Source: Crocodylus rhombifer
Lineage: Eukaryota > Chordata > Crocodylia > Crocodylidae
Assembly (NCBI GenBank): GCA_038503035.1
Contig: JAVSML010024356.1
Span: 497,579 to 561,578 of the forward strand
Length of the DNA: 64,000 nucleotides
Direction of reading: 5' to 3'
Below are positions 33,798 to 45,691 of this stretch, piece after piece. The notes under the pieces are model-generated. The model was not told where the DNA came from, did not search any database, and was given only the letters and a program-made list of their open reading frames with translations. Every line of letters begins with the position of its first letter. Within the stretch, counting starts at the first letter, position 1. The position numbers and the translations under genes were made by a program.

Positions 33798-34187
33798 TGG
33801 GGCATATATAGAGAAGCATGCACGTATGGTTTGGGACATCCCAGTGTCACAAAAACCTGCTGCAGAAAAACATGGGATGGTGCACATAGAGGTAGCATGT
33901 GCCACCTGAAACCAGAGCCTGGTCAACTGGAGCTGTGCTCCAGCTGCTGGCCAAGCTCCGTGCTCCTGGATCACTGACTGTGGAGCCCAGGGAGGCCCGC
34001 AGAGCCCCATGTAAGGCTGCTGGGGCCAGCCTAAGTGCTGGCTTTAGCCTCCCCTACCCTACCCAGGGCAACTTGCCACATGCCAGAGCGCACATACACG
34101 GGTGTTTCCTGGGTACAAGTAGCAGCAGCACAAATATGTGCCAGCAGTCCCCGGGTAAATGTATGTGTGAACTCATCTGGATGTTCC
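33798..34187. mobile_element. Multi-hairpin MITE, family B, copy 2 (decayed)
   Basis: Shares AAGGCTGCTGGGGCCAGC, CAACTTGCCACATGCCA, AACCTGCTGCAGAAAAA and the right end ACTCATCTGGATG with the copy at 18839-19362. Its hairpin arms have diverged (for example GGGGCCAGC against GTGCTGGCT) and the left terminal repeat is poor, so it is the older copy. Confidence 0.65.
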
Positions 34188-34529
34188 TCTGTAGTCCCAA
34201 AACTGTAGCAAGAATCTGACAATTTACAAATTATCCTAAACCAGAATCTATTTATTTCCCCTCTTCTTTCTTAGAGTTTTTCTAGTCACTGCATTTTTTG
34301 TAGTACTCCTACCCAGCAGCAGCAATACCTTCAACATTTTTATTTGATCAATAAAGAAATAATGATAGGAAGTTTCTACATCTTAGAAAATGATTAAGTA
34401 AGTATTGGACATTCTGTTGTAAGTCATGTTAGCACCAGTATTACCAGGAAAGCATAACTCCTAAATCACAAGAAATATCTTGTTAGGATATATATAGTAG
34501 GAACAGAAGTTGATATCACAAGGAACGTG
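34188..34529. other. AT-rich unique DNA
   Basis: No recognisable feature. Confidence 0.6.
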
Positions 34530-34543
34530 CCAGCAGATGGCAG
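34530..34543 (+). promoter_or_regulatory. CTCF core motif, exact consensus match
   Basis: CCAGCAGATGGCAG fits CCASYAGRKGGCRS at all 14 positions. It is outside every element annotated here, about 10.8 kb from the match at 23715, on the same strand. Motif evidence only. Confidence 0.4.
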
Positions 34544-34723
34544 TACACCTACACCTAACTATTTGAGAAAGGCAGTGTGCACACAAAAGAAACTGATAGC
34601 TCTGTGAGGTCACATGCCATTTCAGAGAAACCTGATCGTTTTAGCATATGAGGAGCCTATTTAACATTATCTCTCAGCTATTATCTCATCTCTATATTTT
34701 ATCTGACAGTTTTGTAACTCAGC

Positions 34724-34725
<2 letters not shown>

Positions 34726-34762
<37 letters not shown>
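34726..34762. repeat. (AT)n microsatellite
   Basis: Thirty-seven bases of uninterrupted alternating T and A. Confidence 0.97.
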
Positions 34763-34769
<7 letters not shown>

Positions 34770-35235
34770 GCCTTCCTAAAAGGTCAAGCATTGCTCCAAG
34801 TGTGTGTATTATCAGCTTGCTTCATGTTTTAGAAGTCTGAGTGAACTGTGGCAGCTTATAATAGAGAGATTTTGTTTAATGCTTCCTACAGTGACCTCGA
34901 TGGTACTATTAGCTGCATTTACCTTTATTCACTTTGACTGCATGGTCATTATAGCCACTATTCACATTCAATTACTTTAAATCTTGGATGTGGGCACTGG
35001 GCATGTTTATTTTTAACAATGCATTAATTATGTTCATAATTGGCTTGTAGGACCATGTCCTATACTGATGTATCAAAGTTTATCCTTTATAAATGTAAAG
35101 ATATTGTTTAGGATGATTCATGCTACATGAAAATGAAAACCAGAATCTTAAAACTTGAGACATTGTTTATATTTTTTATGTAAATAACATCTTACGTGAC
35201 AGAGTTTTCTGGCACTCTTTGTTTTATATCTTATA
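34763..35235. other. AT-rich unique DNA
   Basis: No recognisable feature. Confidence 0.6.
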
Positions 35236-35368
35236 GCCAACATTTTTCAAAAGTGACCAGTGATAGAGACCTGCTAAAAAAAGCTGTTTTTCAGAGGCTA
35301 GATCCTCATCATCTAAGGAATTTCAAACTGAGCAACCAGAATCACTGGTCACACCTGAAAATCTTGGC
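35236..35368. mobile_element. Palindromic MITE, family F, copy 1
   Basis: 133 bp with long terminal inverted repeats: 35244-35264 and 35341-35361 pair at 18 of 21 positions (core GTGACCAGTGAT), and the outer GCCAA pairs with TTGGC. Similar palindromic repeats with the word TTGAAAATCTTGG are common in old amniote DNA. Non-coding. Confidence 0.6.
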
Positions 35369-35911
35369 TTACCTGCCTAAAACTGTCACTGGCATTGATT
35401 CACTAATAAAAACAAAACATCCATGCTGCTATCTGAAGTAGTTTGGCACTGAAAGCAGACACAATCAAGTGAGATTACAGCCAATCCAAAAGTATTCGTT
35501 TGGGTCTTTGGTTTTAGCTGGACAAACCTCAAAAGGTTTGGGTTCAGGTTCAGTTTGGCTAACCATCCAACTACAGAAGTGCCTGGAAAACAAAGTTCAA
35601 ATTGGATCCAGCTTCCTCAAAGTTCAAGGAGAGGGAAAGGTGATTCTGACATGTGTTTTTTAATTCTCCCCTTTATAAGTATGGGGCCCTCAGTGAAGTT
35701 CAGATGTGGATCCAAACTTCTCTGAAGTACAAGAGCTTTAAGATCCTGGCTTTTGATTTGGGTTTCTCTCTACTTTTGAATTGTTTTCATGTTTATCTAA
35801 AATTTATCTGAGCAATCCAGATTTTTTGAATCTAAAAAACTGGGCTGAAGATGTAAAAACCAACTATTTTTGTGCTACAACAGCAGTTTTTATAAGTGAA
35901 AAATATGCATC
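35369..35911. other. AT-rich unique DNA
   Basis: Frames up to 83 codons without domains. The words following copy 1 of family F (to about 35424) recur after the same position in copy 2, so the family may extend further than its TIR. Confidence 0.5.
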
Positions 35912-36087
35912 TCTACATTTTTCAAACCTTAGCAAAGACTTAGAGTTTGGGTACCTAAACAGAGGCACACTAAACAGGTCAGATTTTCATAATTTGGATA
36001 CTCTGTACTGTTATATAATTAGGCTTCTTTAAGGCATCTCAAACCGAGCACCCCCAAAAAATCACTGGTTACATTTGAAAATCTTGG
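35912..36087. mobile_element. Palindromic MITE, family F, copy 2 (decayed)
   Basis: The right half, AAATCACTGGTTACATTTGA followed by AAATCTTGG, matches copy 1. The left arm (CATTTTTCAAACCTTAG) is strongly diverged. The similarity continues to about 36130 (ATCACTGGCACTGGTTCAC). Confidence 0.5.
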
Positions 36088-36130
36088 TTTACCTGTATAA
36101 AAGTATCACTGGCACTGGTTCACAAATGAA

Positions 36131-36419
36131 AATAAAGCCAAAACTGTGGGGAAGTGGGATGGGTTTGCAGAAACAGAAGTAGTATTGGTGAAGCAAGTTG
36201 GTTTTGGTTTTAAAAGTGGCTGGGGTAGTGGGGGTGAGACGGAGTCTAAGATACTAGTGATATATCCAAATCTCTGTGTTATAAGTAAATTCCTTTCTTC
36301 CTCTTATACTGATGCCTTTATTAAAAAAATGAAGATTGGCTAGCTTTGGAAAATTAAGTAATCTATTTTTGTTCCAGACATCTATATTTTAATGACTCCA
36401 GGTACTTTGAATTACACGT
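36131..36419. other. Unique DNA
   Basis: No recognisable feature. Confidence 0.5.
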
Positions 36420-36545
36420 CTTGACCTCACTAAAGTTTCCATCTTCTCACAATTTAGTGTCATCTGCATTTTCAATGCATTATTTATCACTTCTTTCACT
36501 TCTTTAATGCTGTTAAGAAGCAAAAACAGGTATAGCAACTAGAGA
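36420..36545 (-). mobile_element. Possible ancient CR1 RT fragment
   Basis: CACAATTTAGTGTCATCTGC followed by a T/C-rich stretch and CTTCTTTAATGCTGTTAAG follows the minus-strand order of the CR1 region around the RT FADD box (compare 4900-4990 on the same strand). Highly decayed, with no frame left. Confidence 0.4.
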
Positions 36546-38814
36546 TTCTGACTGCAGGCCTTCCCCCAAGCTGGGGATTTGAGATCTATTTTTATCTTAA
36601 GTATTGATAATATAGTATTTCATTAATTTTCTGCCTCTCAGATGATGCTTTCATTTGAGACAGCATGGTTTCTGAGGAAAGAATTTGTAGGCTACTTCTC
36701 AAAATGCTTTAGTGAAGTGTAGTAGTAAGTAGTATTGTACTCACTGCAATGGCACATGCTGACTTCGTAGTCTGGCTGAAAAACACTTTAATTTGTCTAG
36801 AGGTATGCCAAATCTATTTACTGTCCAGGAGTCTAAAGTTCTATCTATCTATCTACATCCAATGGTACTCTTCAGTGTCCTGTTGGAAGCAATGAGTTTC
36901 CATACTGAAGCAAGTGCCCACAAGACTTATTTTCTTCACTGAATATTTATGACACAATTTAAGGCTAAATATTCAAAACAGTGTGTCTATATTGTGCCTT
37001 CAAAATCTATATGTGCAACAGTTGGGAGATGAGAACATCATTTATGCATGCAAAGTGGGAGATGAAATGGGAAAATGATGGTTTGTTCATGATGATTACT
37101 CACTTTTCAGGTGCACAATCCTGTTCGCATGTAGAAATGTAGATTTTGCATGTACAAAGGGGTTCCCAGGTTATAAGAACATATCTAAAAAAGCACTGAA
37201 GAATTAAGTCTATGATCCATATATAGATATATATGGATTCTTTTGAAGACAAAGTGACAGGTAGTTTAGAATCTAGTTATTTAGCATAGTCTAATAAGCA
37301 CTGTAATGCTTCCTGGGCATGTTTTTGTATGCCAGATTCCACTGTGTGCAAAAAATTGTTCATTTTTTGTAATCATAATTCAACTATGACAACCAAGTCA
37401 GTTAAAGAGAATGGATAGATATGTAAAAAAAAACAAAACAAACCCAAACAAAAAATAATGAGACAGTTATCTTCTATTATGAAATAAGCTACCATACACT
37501 TTGGGTTAAAAATCTTTAAAATTTCAGTGCAGGTTTCCTTAAAATGATAGTCTTAGAGGAGTTTGACCTGTGACTTGCATGCTACTGTTCCAGTGCTAGT
37601 CTGGGTCCATAATTCACCAAGTGAGAGTGACAGTGTCCCCTATAAAATTGTGTCTTCACCTCACTGGAGTTTGCTGGATTAGTCTTTCTGAAAATGCTAA
37701 CAAAAGCAAGTGATATCATATCACTCCTCTGGACAGCAGTAGTGATGTTTGTGGAACCATTCACTGTCTCGGGGCTAATCTCCAGGACAATTTAGATTAA
37801 CCTTCCAGGTCTCTGGAAATCACATTCCCCATGATGGACTATCCCTATCATATCCATTTTTGGGTCTCACAGGTTTAACCCAAGCTGACATCACAACATT
37901 ATATCAAAAACTTTAAAAAACCTATATCAAAACTTTCCAATTGGACTTACTTCACCTTTTGGTCTAAACAGTTTTCATTCCATGACAGAATATCTACTGT
38001 GAATAATTCCAAACAGAAAAAAGCAGGACATCTTGACATCTACTTGTGTTTACTTTTTCACAAGACAGATAACTGTGGCAAATAGATGTTACATATCAAA
38101 GACCCGTCTCTTCTCGTGTTTTGGAAGGTTTTGAAATTGAGCAGCTAGGTTGAGAATGGGAGGGTGTGTTTTCTTAGATCACTACTTTTAGACAGCCTGT
38201 AAATATCATGGAATGGGGAAAAATTGCTCTCTACCTTTTGATAAAAGTATTTATGACTATAAAAAGAACTTTGAATGCAGAATGCATGACTCAAAGGCTA
38301 CTAGATGCTTGAGGTTTACCAATGAAAAACATGATTTATATAGCAAAATAGCTTGCCCAGAATACATGCTAAAGTAGCAGACAAAAGCTAATTATACAAT
38401 ATAAAATTCAATTAAAAATCTATTAAAAAGTAAAGTATTTTCCACTGCTGTTTTATTCAGGGTCAATGCATATATTAAAGAAAGGATCTTTGCCACAGCA
38501 GAACAATATCACAAAGTCCACAGTGTCGAGAATATTTTCTACAGATAATATTCAGTGAATTCCAGATCTTTCCCAATGACTCGTCTTAACCTATCATAGT
38601 AGGCAGGTGGGCAGTCTTATCACTGTTTAGATACTGAGTACAGCATTAAGGTAACTAGTACTAATTAAACTGGCCACTCTTTTACATCCATTCTCAATAC
38701 AAATCACAACAGACAGAGAGAAACCGACAGAGAAATGTCTGGAAAGACGATTATAGAAAACGGCAAAGAATCAGGGGTAATCAGAAACAGAACAGGTGAA
38801 GAGCAAGGCTAAGT
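36546..38814. other. AT-rich unique DNA, nothing recognised
   Basis: Short CTAT repeat at 36841-36856 and a palindromic ATATAT patch at 37219-37237. No frame over about 60 codons. Confidence 0.6.
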
Positions 38815-39217
38815 AGGATGATCAGAGAAATATAGAAGGAGACAAGGAGAGCTGGACTTGTTTAGCCTGCAAAGTAAAGGATGTAAGAGTACATGACTGC
38901 TGTGTATAAATACATTGATGGAGTAAACATCAGGGAGAGAGAAAAGCTATTTGAGCTAAAGGATAGTTTTGGCACAAGAACAAACGGGTACAAACTGGCT
39001 GTGAATAGATTTAGGTTGGAAAATTAGAAGCATGTTTCTAACCATTAAAGCAGTGAGAATCTGGAATGCTTTCCAATCAGATTAGCAGAGGCAAAACCCT
39101 AACTACTTTTAAGATGGAACTTAATAAGTTTATGAAGGGTATTATATGATGTAGTTGCCTGCAGTAGGAAGTGGACTAGATGATCCAAGAGGTCCTCTCC
39201 TGTTCTGTGTTTCTAAA
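38815..39217 (+). mobile_element. Ancient CR1/L3-type LINE 3' end
   Basis: Decoding by eye gives the C-terminal CR1 order: LDLFSLQ, then a stretch ending in GYKLAVNRFRL, then KAVRIWNAF, then TTFKMELNKFMKGII. The 3' UTR has the GTGGACTAGATGATCCAAG and AGGTCC words. Frameshifts and stops are frequent. It is much older than the CR1s at 2956 and 16978. Confidence 0.7.
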
Positions 39218-40531
39218 AAAGGATAGCTACCTCAGGTAAAACTACACCAGACATACCATAAGACCACAGACTGTGAACACTTCATCATCCATGATTTCAT
39301 TGCTGGCCTGATCTAGATCATACATGTGGACTGGCTGAATGAGACAGACAGCATGACCACTGCCTCTCCAGTTATTCCATTCACCACAATATTGTCTTGA
39401 GGCAGGGTGCACTTGAGACAGAGTCATCTTTCTGCTGTCTTCTGGACTCAAATACAAGAAAGAGTGTGGTTGAATCAGTCTTTTAAGGACATCCATTTAT
39501 CTACTCTGTGAGTATAGGAAAAAAGACAGACTCCCCTTGGATAGGTACTGATTTCCAGGGGGCATGATTTTCCTCGCTCCCAGCTTTCTGTTTAGTTAAA
39601 AGGGAAAGGCTGCTGGAAATGTTTTTGTTGTAAAATAGGGACACAGTTGCTGTATGGCAACAATGCTGCTCCTGGGAGCAATGCTCTCAAGTTGCTTTCC
39701 AGTGCTGGCCAAAGAATCATGCAGACAGAACTAGACTGCTTCTGTTTTATTAGGCAGTTGCCTTCAGCAGTGCTACATGCATGAAGGTGCCACTACAGGG
39801 GAGGGTAAGTTTGTTAAATAGCATGCAAAAGTGTAGCCTAGGAAGTGTTAGTCTAGAAAGACACAAACATAAAAAAGAGTTCCCATGTCTTTGGCATGGG
39901 CCACATGGACAACCCTGTAGGTTTCTAATCCTGGGAAATACAGTTTAAGTTCTACTTTCTGTCAGTTTGCAAATATACGTGAATGTTTATACAAAAATAA
40001 AAATATCAGCTAAGGAAAACAGAGACCATTATTCTTTTCAATAAACTAAAAAACTTTACCTCTGACTTGCATTTTAAGTATACCAGTGCATCAATGATGG
40101 TATACAAAAGCAGCTGCAAAATAATGATGCAGGGTGAAATATCTTAGAGCTTAGGTATCAGACAGTAATTGCCACAACACTGTCACTGTCAAAGAGGCAC
40201 TGGTATTTTTCAACAAGAATTTCTTTTCCTTTCCCTATTGGTCATGCCCTGGGATTATCTGTGTGATGTTTATTTCATCTCTATGGGTGCTTGTACATGA
40301 GCCCAAAGACTGCTCCAATGTGCTAAAACTACAGTGCACTAGAGCAGATGTGAACAATCAAGCCTGCTGGAGCATGGTAATGACCACACTCCAGCCAGCC
40401 TCTGCATCTTGTATATCAGTGGCCCTGCACTTCAGTATGGCAGCAGTGGGACTTCATCTCCATTTCATCAATTAGATTTAGAAATGGTGTCCCTCCCACC
40501 ATTTGAAACATGGGAATGCTGATACACAAGG
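39218..40531. other. Unique DNA, nothing recognised
   Basis: AT-rich, frames up to 84 codons without domains. Confidence 0.6.
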
Positions 40532-41774
40532 GCTAGGGTCAGACATTACACATAAAACAGTAAGTGATCAGAAACTGGTTTAAACCTGTAACAGAACAGA
40601 TGTTCAGTGCACATAAACCAGTTTCAAAATGGCCAGAATCAGTTTGGGATAAACCTGGTTGAATGTAGTATCAGACTTAACTCTTTTGGCTCAGATTGGT
40701 TCATGCAATGGCTGTCCCAGACCCCTTGCTGGTTTAAGGTAAACTAGACACCCCCAGCATCCTGGCATGCTCTCTGGGCTGACCCTGCGCCTCTGCTCTC
40801 TAGCCAGAGCAGGGACCGGCCCTCGCAGAGGCACTGACCAGCATGGCTCCATTAAGGCTAAGTGGGCAGGGAGGGGGTTAATTCTTCCCTCCTTCCCCTC
40901 TTGCTCCACCTCAGCCGGGGTCAGCCTGTCTGCCGGGAGCAGAGGGGAGGGGGCTACAGCGGTGCCCACTGGAGCTGGCAGACCCGGGCTACAGGGAAGG
41001 GATGGAGGAGCGAATTAACCCTTCTTCCTGCCCCCTTCACATTAATGACGCCAGGGTGGGGAGAGGGGTGCTGTTCCATTCTGGGGGGGTACTCCTCCCC
41101 CTCGCCCTCCTCCCAGGGTGGGGAGGGGGTGTCTGTGAGGTGCTGGATGGGGACTCTTCCTCCTCCTCCCCTCCCCCCGCTTTGGCTGCGGGGCGGGGCT
41201 CCATGTGGTGCTGCCCAGCCCCCGGGTAGTGCCCCGCGCAGGTGCGGCGCTGGCCACCGCTGCACGGGGGGAGGAGCGGAGCCTGCCTTATACCCGTGGC
41301 TCTGCCCCCCGAGCCTGAGCCTGCGGCGCCAGCGCCGCACTGGCGCCCCTGCTCGCCGCCGGCAGGTCCCGCCCTCTGTCGGGGGGGGGGGGGGAGCGCA
41401 GTCCCTGCTTCCGCGGAGTCCCGCGCGGCTCAGAGCCGCGGGGGGAGAAGCAGGCAGGCAGGCCGCGCGGGGCTGCGCTCCTCTATCGCAGGGCCGGCTC
41501 CCCTTTCCCCCGTGGGGCCAGGCAGCCTCACAGAGCCCCCCTCTGTGGTGGAGGGGGAAGAGTTCCCTTCTGGGGCCGGGCAGCCCAGTGTGCCCGGTTT
41601 GCTCTTGGCTGCCAGGGAACCACTAGAGCGGGCCTGCCAGGGCCTGGCCGCACACCCACTCTCCATGTGCCAAATGTCTGTCCACTTGCAAACCAGTTCA
41701 CTCTCTGCAGGTTAGACTAAGCTTGAAAGATTGAATCAGTTCAGGCTCAGGCTTTTTGAATGTCTGTCCCTAGC
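40532..41774. mobile_element. Non-autonomous TIR element, family E, copy 2 with CpG-dense core
   Basis: TIR at the left GCTAGGGTCAGACATTACAC and at the right, reversed, GCTAGGGACAGACATTCAAA, agreeing at about 17 of 20. It shares subterminal words with copy 1 at 30409-31679. The 1243-bp element has a strongly GC-rich middle with many CpGs, unlike copy 1. A 254-codon plus frame and others overlapping it are compositional: proline, glycine and arginine-rich, with no domain, and absent from copy 1. Confidence 0.72.
41225..41490. promoter_or_regulatory. CpG-island-like block within family E element
   Basis: I count about 33 CpG in roughly 265 bp, far above the rest of the window, with GC-box-like CCCGCC and GGGGCGGGGC (near 41190) nearby and a 15-base G run. 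Dense CpG in a dispersed element means a recent insertion or protection from methylation, as in an active promoter. No transcript evidence is available. Confidence 0.45.
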
Positions 41775-43304
41775 GAAGATGGTCTGGGTGCTTTAGTTAG
41801 AGTGGCTCTCAGAACCACTCAAATTAAAGTGCCTTCCCCCTACCCCGCTGTTCCCAGAGCACATAAAAATGCCCAGTGATTTCACAAGGACGCAGTCCAC
41901 TATCAAAGATGTTTTTTATGACTCAAAGGCTCAAACAAAAAACTTAATAAAAATAAATGCAATCGCATAGTAGAAAATGAGATTTTTCAAATAAGGTAGT
42001 TGAACAAAAAATGTATGCAAACATAGACTGAAGAGTGAAGCAGAAGGTGAAAGGATGAAAGGTTAGGCCAGAAGCTGAGCTGTGGTAAGATGATGCTGAG
42101 CTGCTTGGGTGGCACAAATCTTTTTTTTATGCTGCCCCAACAGGCCAGCTAGGAAATCCCCTGGTGTAAGGGGCTTCCTACAAAGCAGAGAGTCAGGATA
42201 ATTAGCTTCTTGCATACTGGGTGTTTTGGTGGCAGGTCAGAAAGGTGCTGTGAGCAATATGTACTGCGTTTGGGTGAGCGTTCACTAGCACAGTGACTGC
42301 TTGGGAACTGTTAAAGGAGAATGTAAGTTGGATTTACTCTTTTTTTCTCAGCCTCCGGTCCACACAATGTAACTTAGTTGAACTCAAGGATGAGAATGTT
42401 GTTATATTTAAAGTAAGAAAGGATTTTTTTTTTCTCCTAGTGTAGAGACAAGCAAATTGAGAGATGGGAACTGTTCAAATTATTAGTGGTTTTGTGCCAA
42501 ATGTGACATTTTCTGCAACTGTTACTGAAAACCATATAGGAAAACTCAATAGGGGCCTTAACCCTTCTCACCAGCCCTGGTTTGTTAATTTTTTACTTGT
42601 GGTGATAGGTCCTAAGGGAGTAGAAAACCTAGGAATACAGCTGCTGATGGATTCAGGGGGAATAGGTGTACACAGAAACATTTGTCACTAGACCATTGTA
42701 AAAGGAGCTGGTTGAAGTGATTGCCTTCATTTTTGTAGTCCACAGTTTTTTGTTTATTTGATCGGACCAAGTGCCCTTTATGTAGTAGACTCACCACTAT
42801 CCTGTCCACACTATTCTCAAATTGCGGGGCACAAACCAAGTAGCAGTGTGGATTCTCAGATTGCCAGGATATAAATCATCATGTCCCAGTGGGAGTTCAT
42901 AATTCACTCAGATATCAAATCTGGCCCTGACTCTGGCTCCAGCTGCCTTGTGTTGGTGTGACAGTGCAAAGCAGCTGGAAAGCTGCTATAAAGAAATAGC
43001 TGAAGATTTCTCTAAGTATGCTCCTATATAACTTTGGTCATTTTGGCTCCCAGGCAGACATGATGAGGAGTAGAACTATGGGCTGGAGTGTACATGCAAA
43101 ATGGTATTTTGCTACCAAGTGTCAGATATCTACAACAGAAAGGAGAAACCAACTGTCTATCTCCAGTATCTAGTTGATTTCTTAGGAAAAAAAGAAAAAA
43201 TCCTCTTCCTCTTCAGTCTAATTAGGTGTCATTTTTCAAAAGACTGGGCATCCCACTCCCTGAAACCTTTAGGTACAGTGACACCAAGCAATCACTTCAG
43301 TGAG
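41775..43304. other. AT-rich unique DNA, nothing recognised
   Basis: Frames up to about 78 codons, none with domains. A T-run lies near 42425. Confidence 0.6.
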
Positions 43305-43687
43305 CAGGTCTACACATGCACATTTAACGTTCATTAGCCTGATTTAAGGCAGATTAAGGGTGCATGTCTATATGTGCATAACCTTAATGAGCCTTAAAAT
43401 CACCATTTAAGGCTATTTGAGCCTAAATTTGATACCTTCATAAAGCAGGTATCAAATTTATGCAGAAATAGTTAAATCACATTAGTGTATGTGTAGCCAT
43501 GCTAATGCTCATTAATGGAGTGTGTGTCCATTGATTTGGGAATAACTTTAGTCCCAAATCAGTCTGTACACCTGTATTAACGCTCATTAGCATGTGCATG
43601 TGTGAATGCATACCTAAATTGCCTTAATGTGCATTAGGCTAACGCCCATTAAGTTTAGGCGTGCATAAAAGCACATTAGACATGCCC
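43305..43687. mobile_element. Palindromic MITE, family A, copy 2 (plus fragment)
   Basis: The main copy 43358-43687 starts GGGTGCATGTCTATATGTGC and ends, reversed, GGGCATGTCTAATGTGC. Its centre is a perfect 14-bp palindrome with arms AAATTTGATACCT and AGGTATCAAATTT around 43427-43461, and a second hairpin with ATTTGGGA against TCCCAAAT lies near 43535-43560. Directly before it (43305-43352) is a further fragment with CTACACATGCACATT. Non-coding. Confidence 0.65.
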
Positions 43688-45683
43688 AGTGGGTCCCAAT
43701 TTGCTACCTCTTTAAATGGAATTTAAGAGCAAGGAAACTCATTTTCCTGTATAAAACTTAAACTATAGGACATACAAAAACAAACAAACAAAATCTTTAG
43801 TCATCCAGGAGCCAATCCAAATTACAATGCTGTCCTCGTAGCTTTATCTAGCAAATGTTACCTTTTGATGCTTTTATTTTTCTATCATACTATTTTCTCT
43901 CATGTGCCTATAACCCAAAAATCCAGCGTTACATAGATTTGTGTAAAGTTTTAGGGCACAGACAGAGCTGGAATGGGCCTCTCATTAGGGAATCAGATTT
44001 TGTTTTCTGTTGGATGGTTTATAACAACTACATGTCTATTTCTGTTTGTTCTAGGACCTTTGAAACTATTGATAGAATCAGAGTGGGAAAGGAACACTGA
44101 GGCAAGATCTTTCCCCAGCAACATTTAGGGACAGAATTTAGGGAAGTCCTATGTCCTGTATTATTTAAGAGGTCTTATTACCTGTATTATGTAAGAGGTC
44201 AGAATAGATTATTGCAATGATCCCCTTCTGGCTTTATAATCTGTGAAAGTAGCCCAAGAACCCAGAAGGGCTGAGCACTTGCTCTTTGAAAATGAGGCCT
44301 CCTTATCATCCAAAATTTTTGAAGCACTCACCACATTTGGAAATCTTGGCAGGTGTATGATATTTAGCACAAATGACGGTGGATGTGGAGAAAGGAAAAA
44401 AAAATTGACAGCCAGCGTATTATCTTCCCTAGCAATATTCCTCCCTCAAGGAGCTGTCTTTTCCAGAATCCCAAAGTAGGAAATACATAACATTTAATGC
44501 CCAGGTGCCACACATACAGGTCACACACATCTAACATGCTAACTGGAGTCATACAAGAACCTCTTCATTTAACAACTTCTGATACAAATGACCTTGAAAC
44601 TATTCCTTTCCGTTTGCTGTTTGTTTAGCTCAAATGTCAATCAAATAGTTTTTTTTATTTTAGGCTGGGTGGGAAGGAGGGAATCGATCAATGATGGTAG
44701 GTCAGCAAAATGCCTGAGTTTCAAGTGCTGTATTTCATGTGAGAATAAAATATCACTGTCCAAGATGTGTTATGAACTCTTGTGATTTTCTCAAAAATCT
44801 TGTGATTCTTGCTTTTTGTCTTAAACTCAGCTGGCAGTATTTAATGCCAAGATGACTCAGCTGGCACTCCATTTTCCTTTGAATAAAAAAGTAAGTTGTT
44901 TTAAGCCTTTTCAAGTTATGGAGACAGTCTTAAAAACAGGGTGCTCAGACATCTCTAACGCTCAGAAGGCAAGTAGGATGGACCTCAAAAGTATTATGTT
45001 TAAACAACCAGAAAAAAAACCCACAAAAATTTTAACCCAATAATAATATATTGGGGCCTAACTAACGATTTTTTAATACTGGTTTCAGCAGTACTGAACA
45101 AAGCACCTAGCCTGTTATGCCCCTTCGAACTTTAAAAATAGGCATTCATGGAAGCGTAGCCCTCCAGCAGGGACAGAGTCCAGAGACCAGAAACCAAGGC
45201 GTTAGGGGACTCAAGGTCTATAATCCTATTATATATGGATTAGGACTCATTAATGAAGGTGTCAATTGAAATCCTGACACAAGGGCCAAATGAACTTGAT
45301 GTGAAACCTTGGTACTAGGAACAAAAGCAGTCTGAGTACAAGAAGGGGTAGAGAGATTGTCTGGTTTGGGAAATGAAGACCCAAGTGGTAGCAGGAATAA
45401 GGAAGGAACATAGCAATATATTCTTCTGGGGCTGATGCTGTAACAGAAAGGAATTGTGTTGAGAGAGACCCTTGAAAAGCTATTTGTGCTGGGAAAGCCC
45501 AAAGGAACTGCTTGTTGTGAATTAATTTAATAAAGTAGAAGCCAGGAGAGGAAATTTTTGCTTTGAATCACCTGCTGCATGATGTACCAGTACCCCAGGG
45601 ACTTACCAGAAGGGAAGGGTGAGGCATAGCAGCCTGTGCAGACTAAGGAGGGAGCAGAGCTTTGTCAACACTTACAGGCCAGC
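43688..45683. other. Unique DNA with one possible LINE tail
   Basis: Mostly AT-rich and unremarkable. At 44150-44245 the word CCTGTATTAT followed by TAAGAGGTC is tandemly duplicated and continues with GATCCCCTTCTGGC, resembling an ancient CR1/L3 3' end on the plus strand. Confidence 0.45.
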
Positions 45684-45691
45684 AGTTAGAT

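Noticed and set aside
40862..41715. 254-codon plus frame and overlapping 157-codon and 128-codon frames
   Set aside because: All lie in the CpG-dense core of the family E element. They are absent from copy 1 and without domains.
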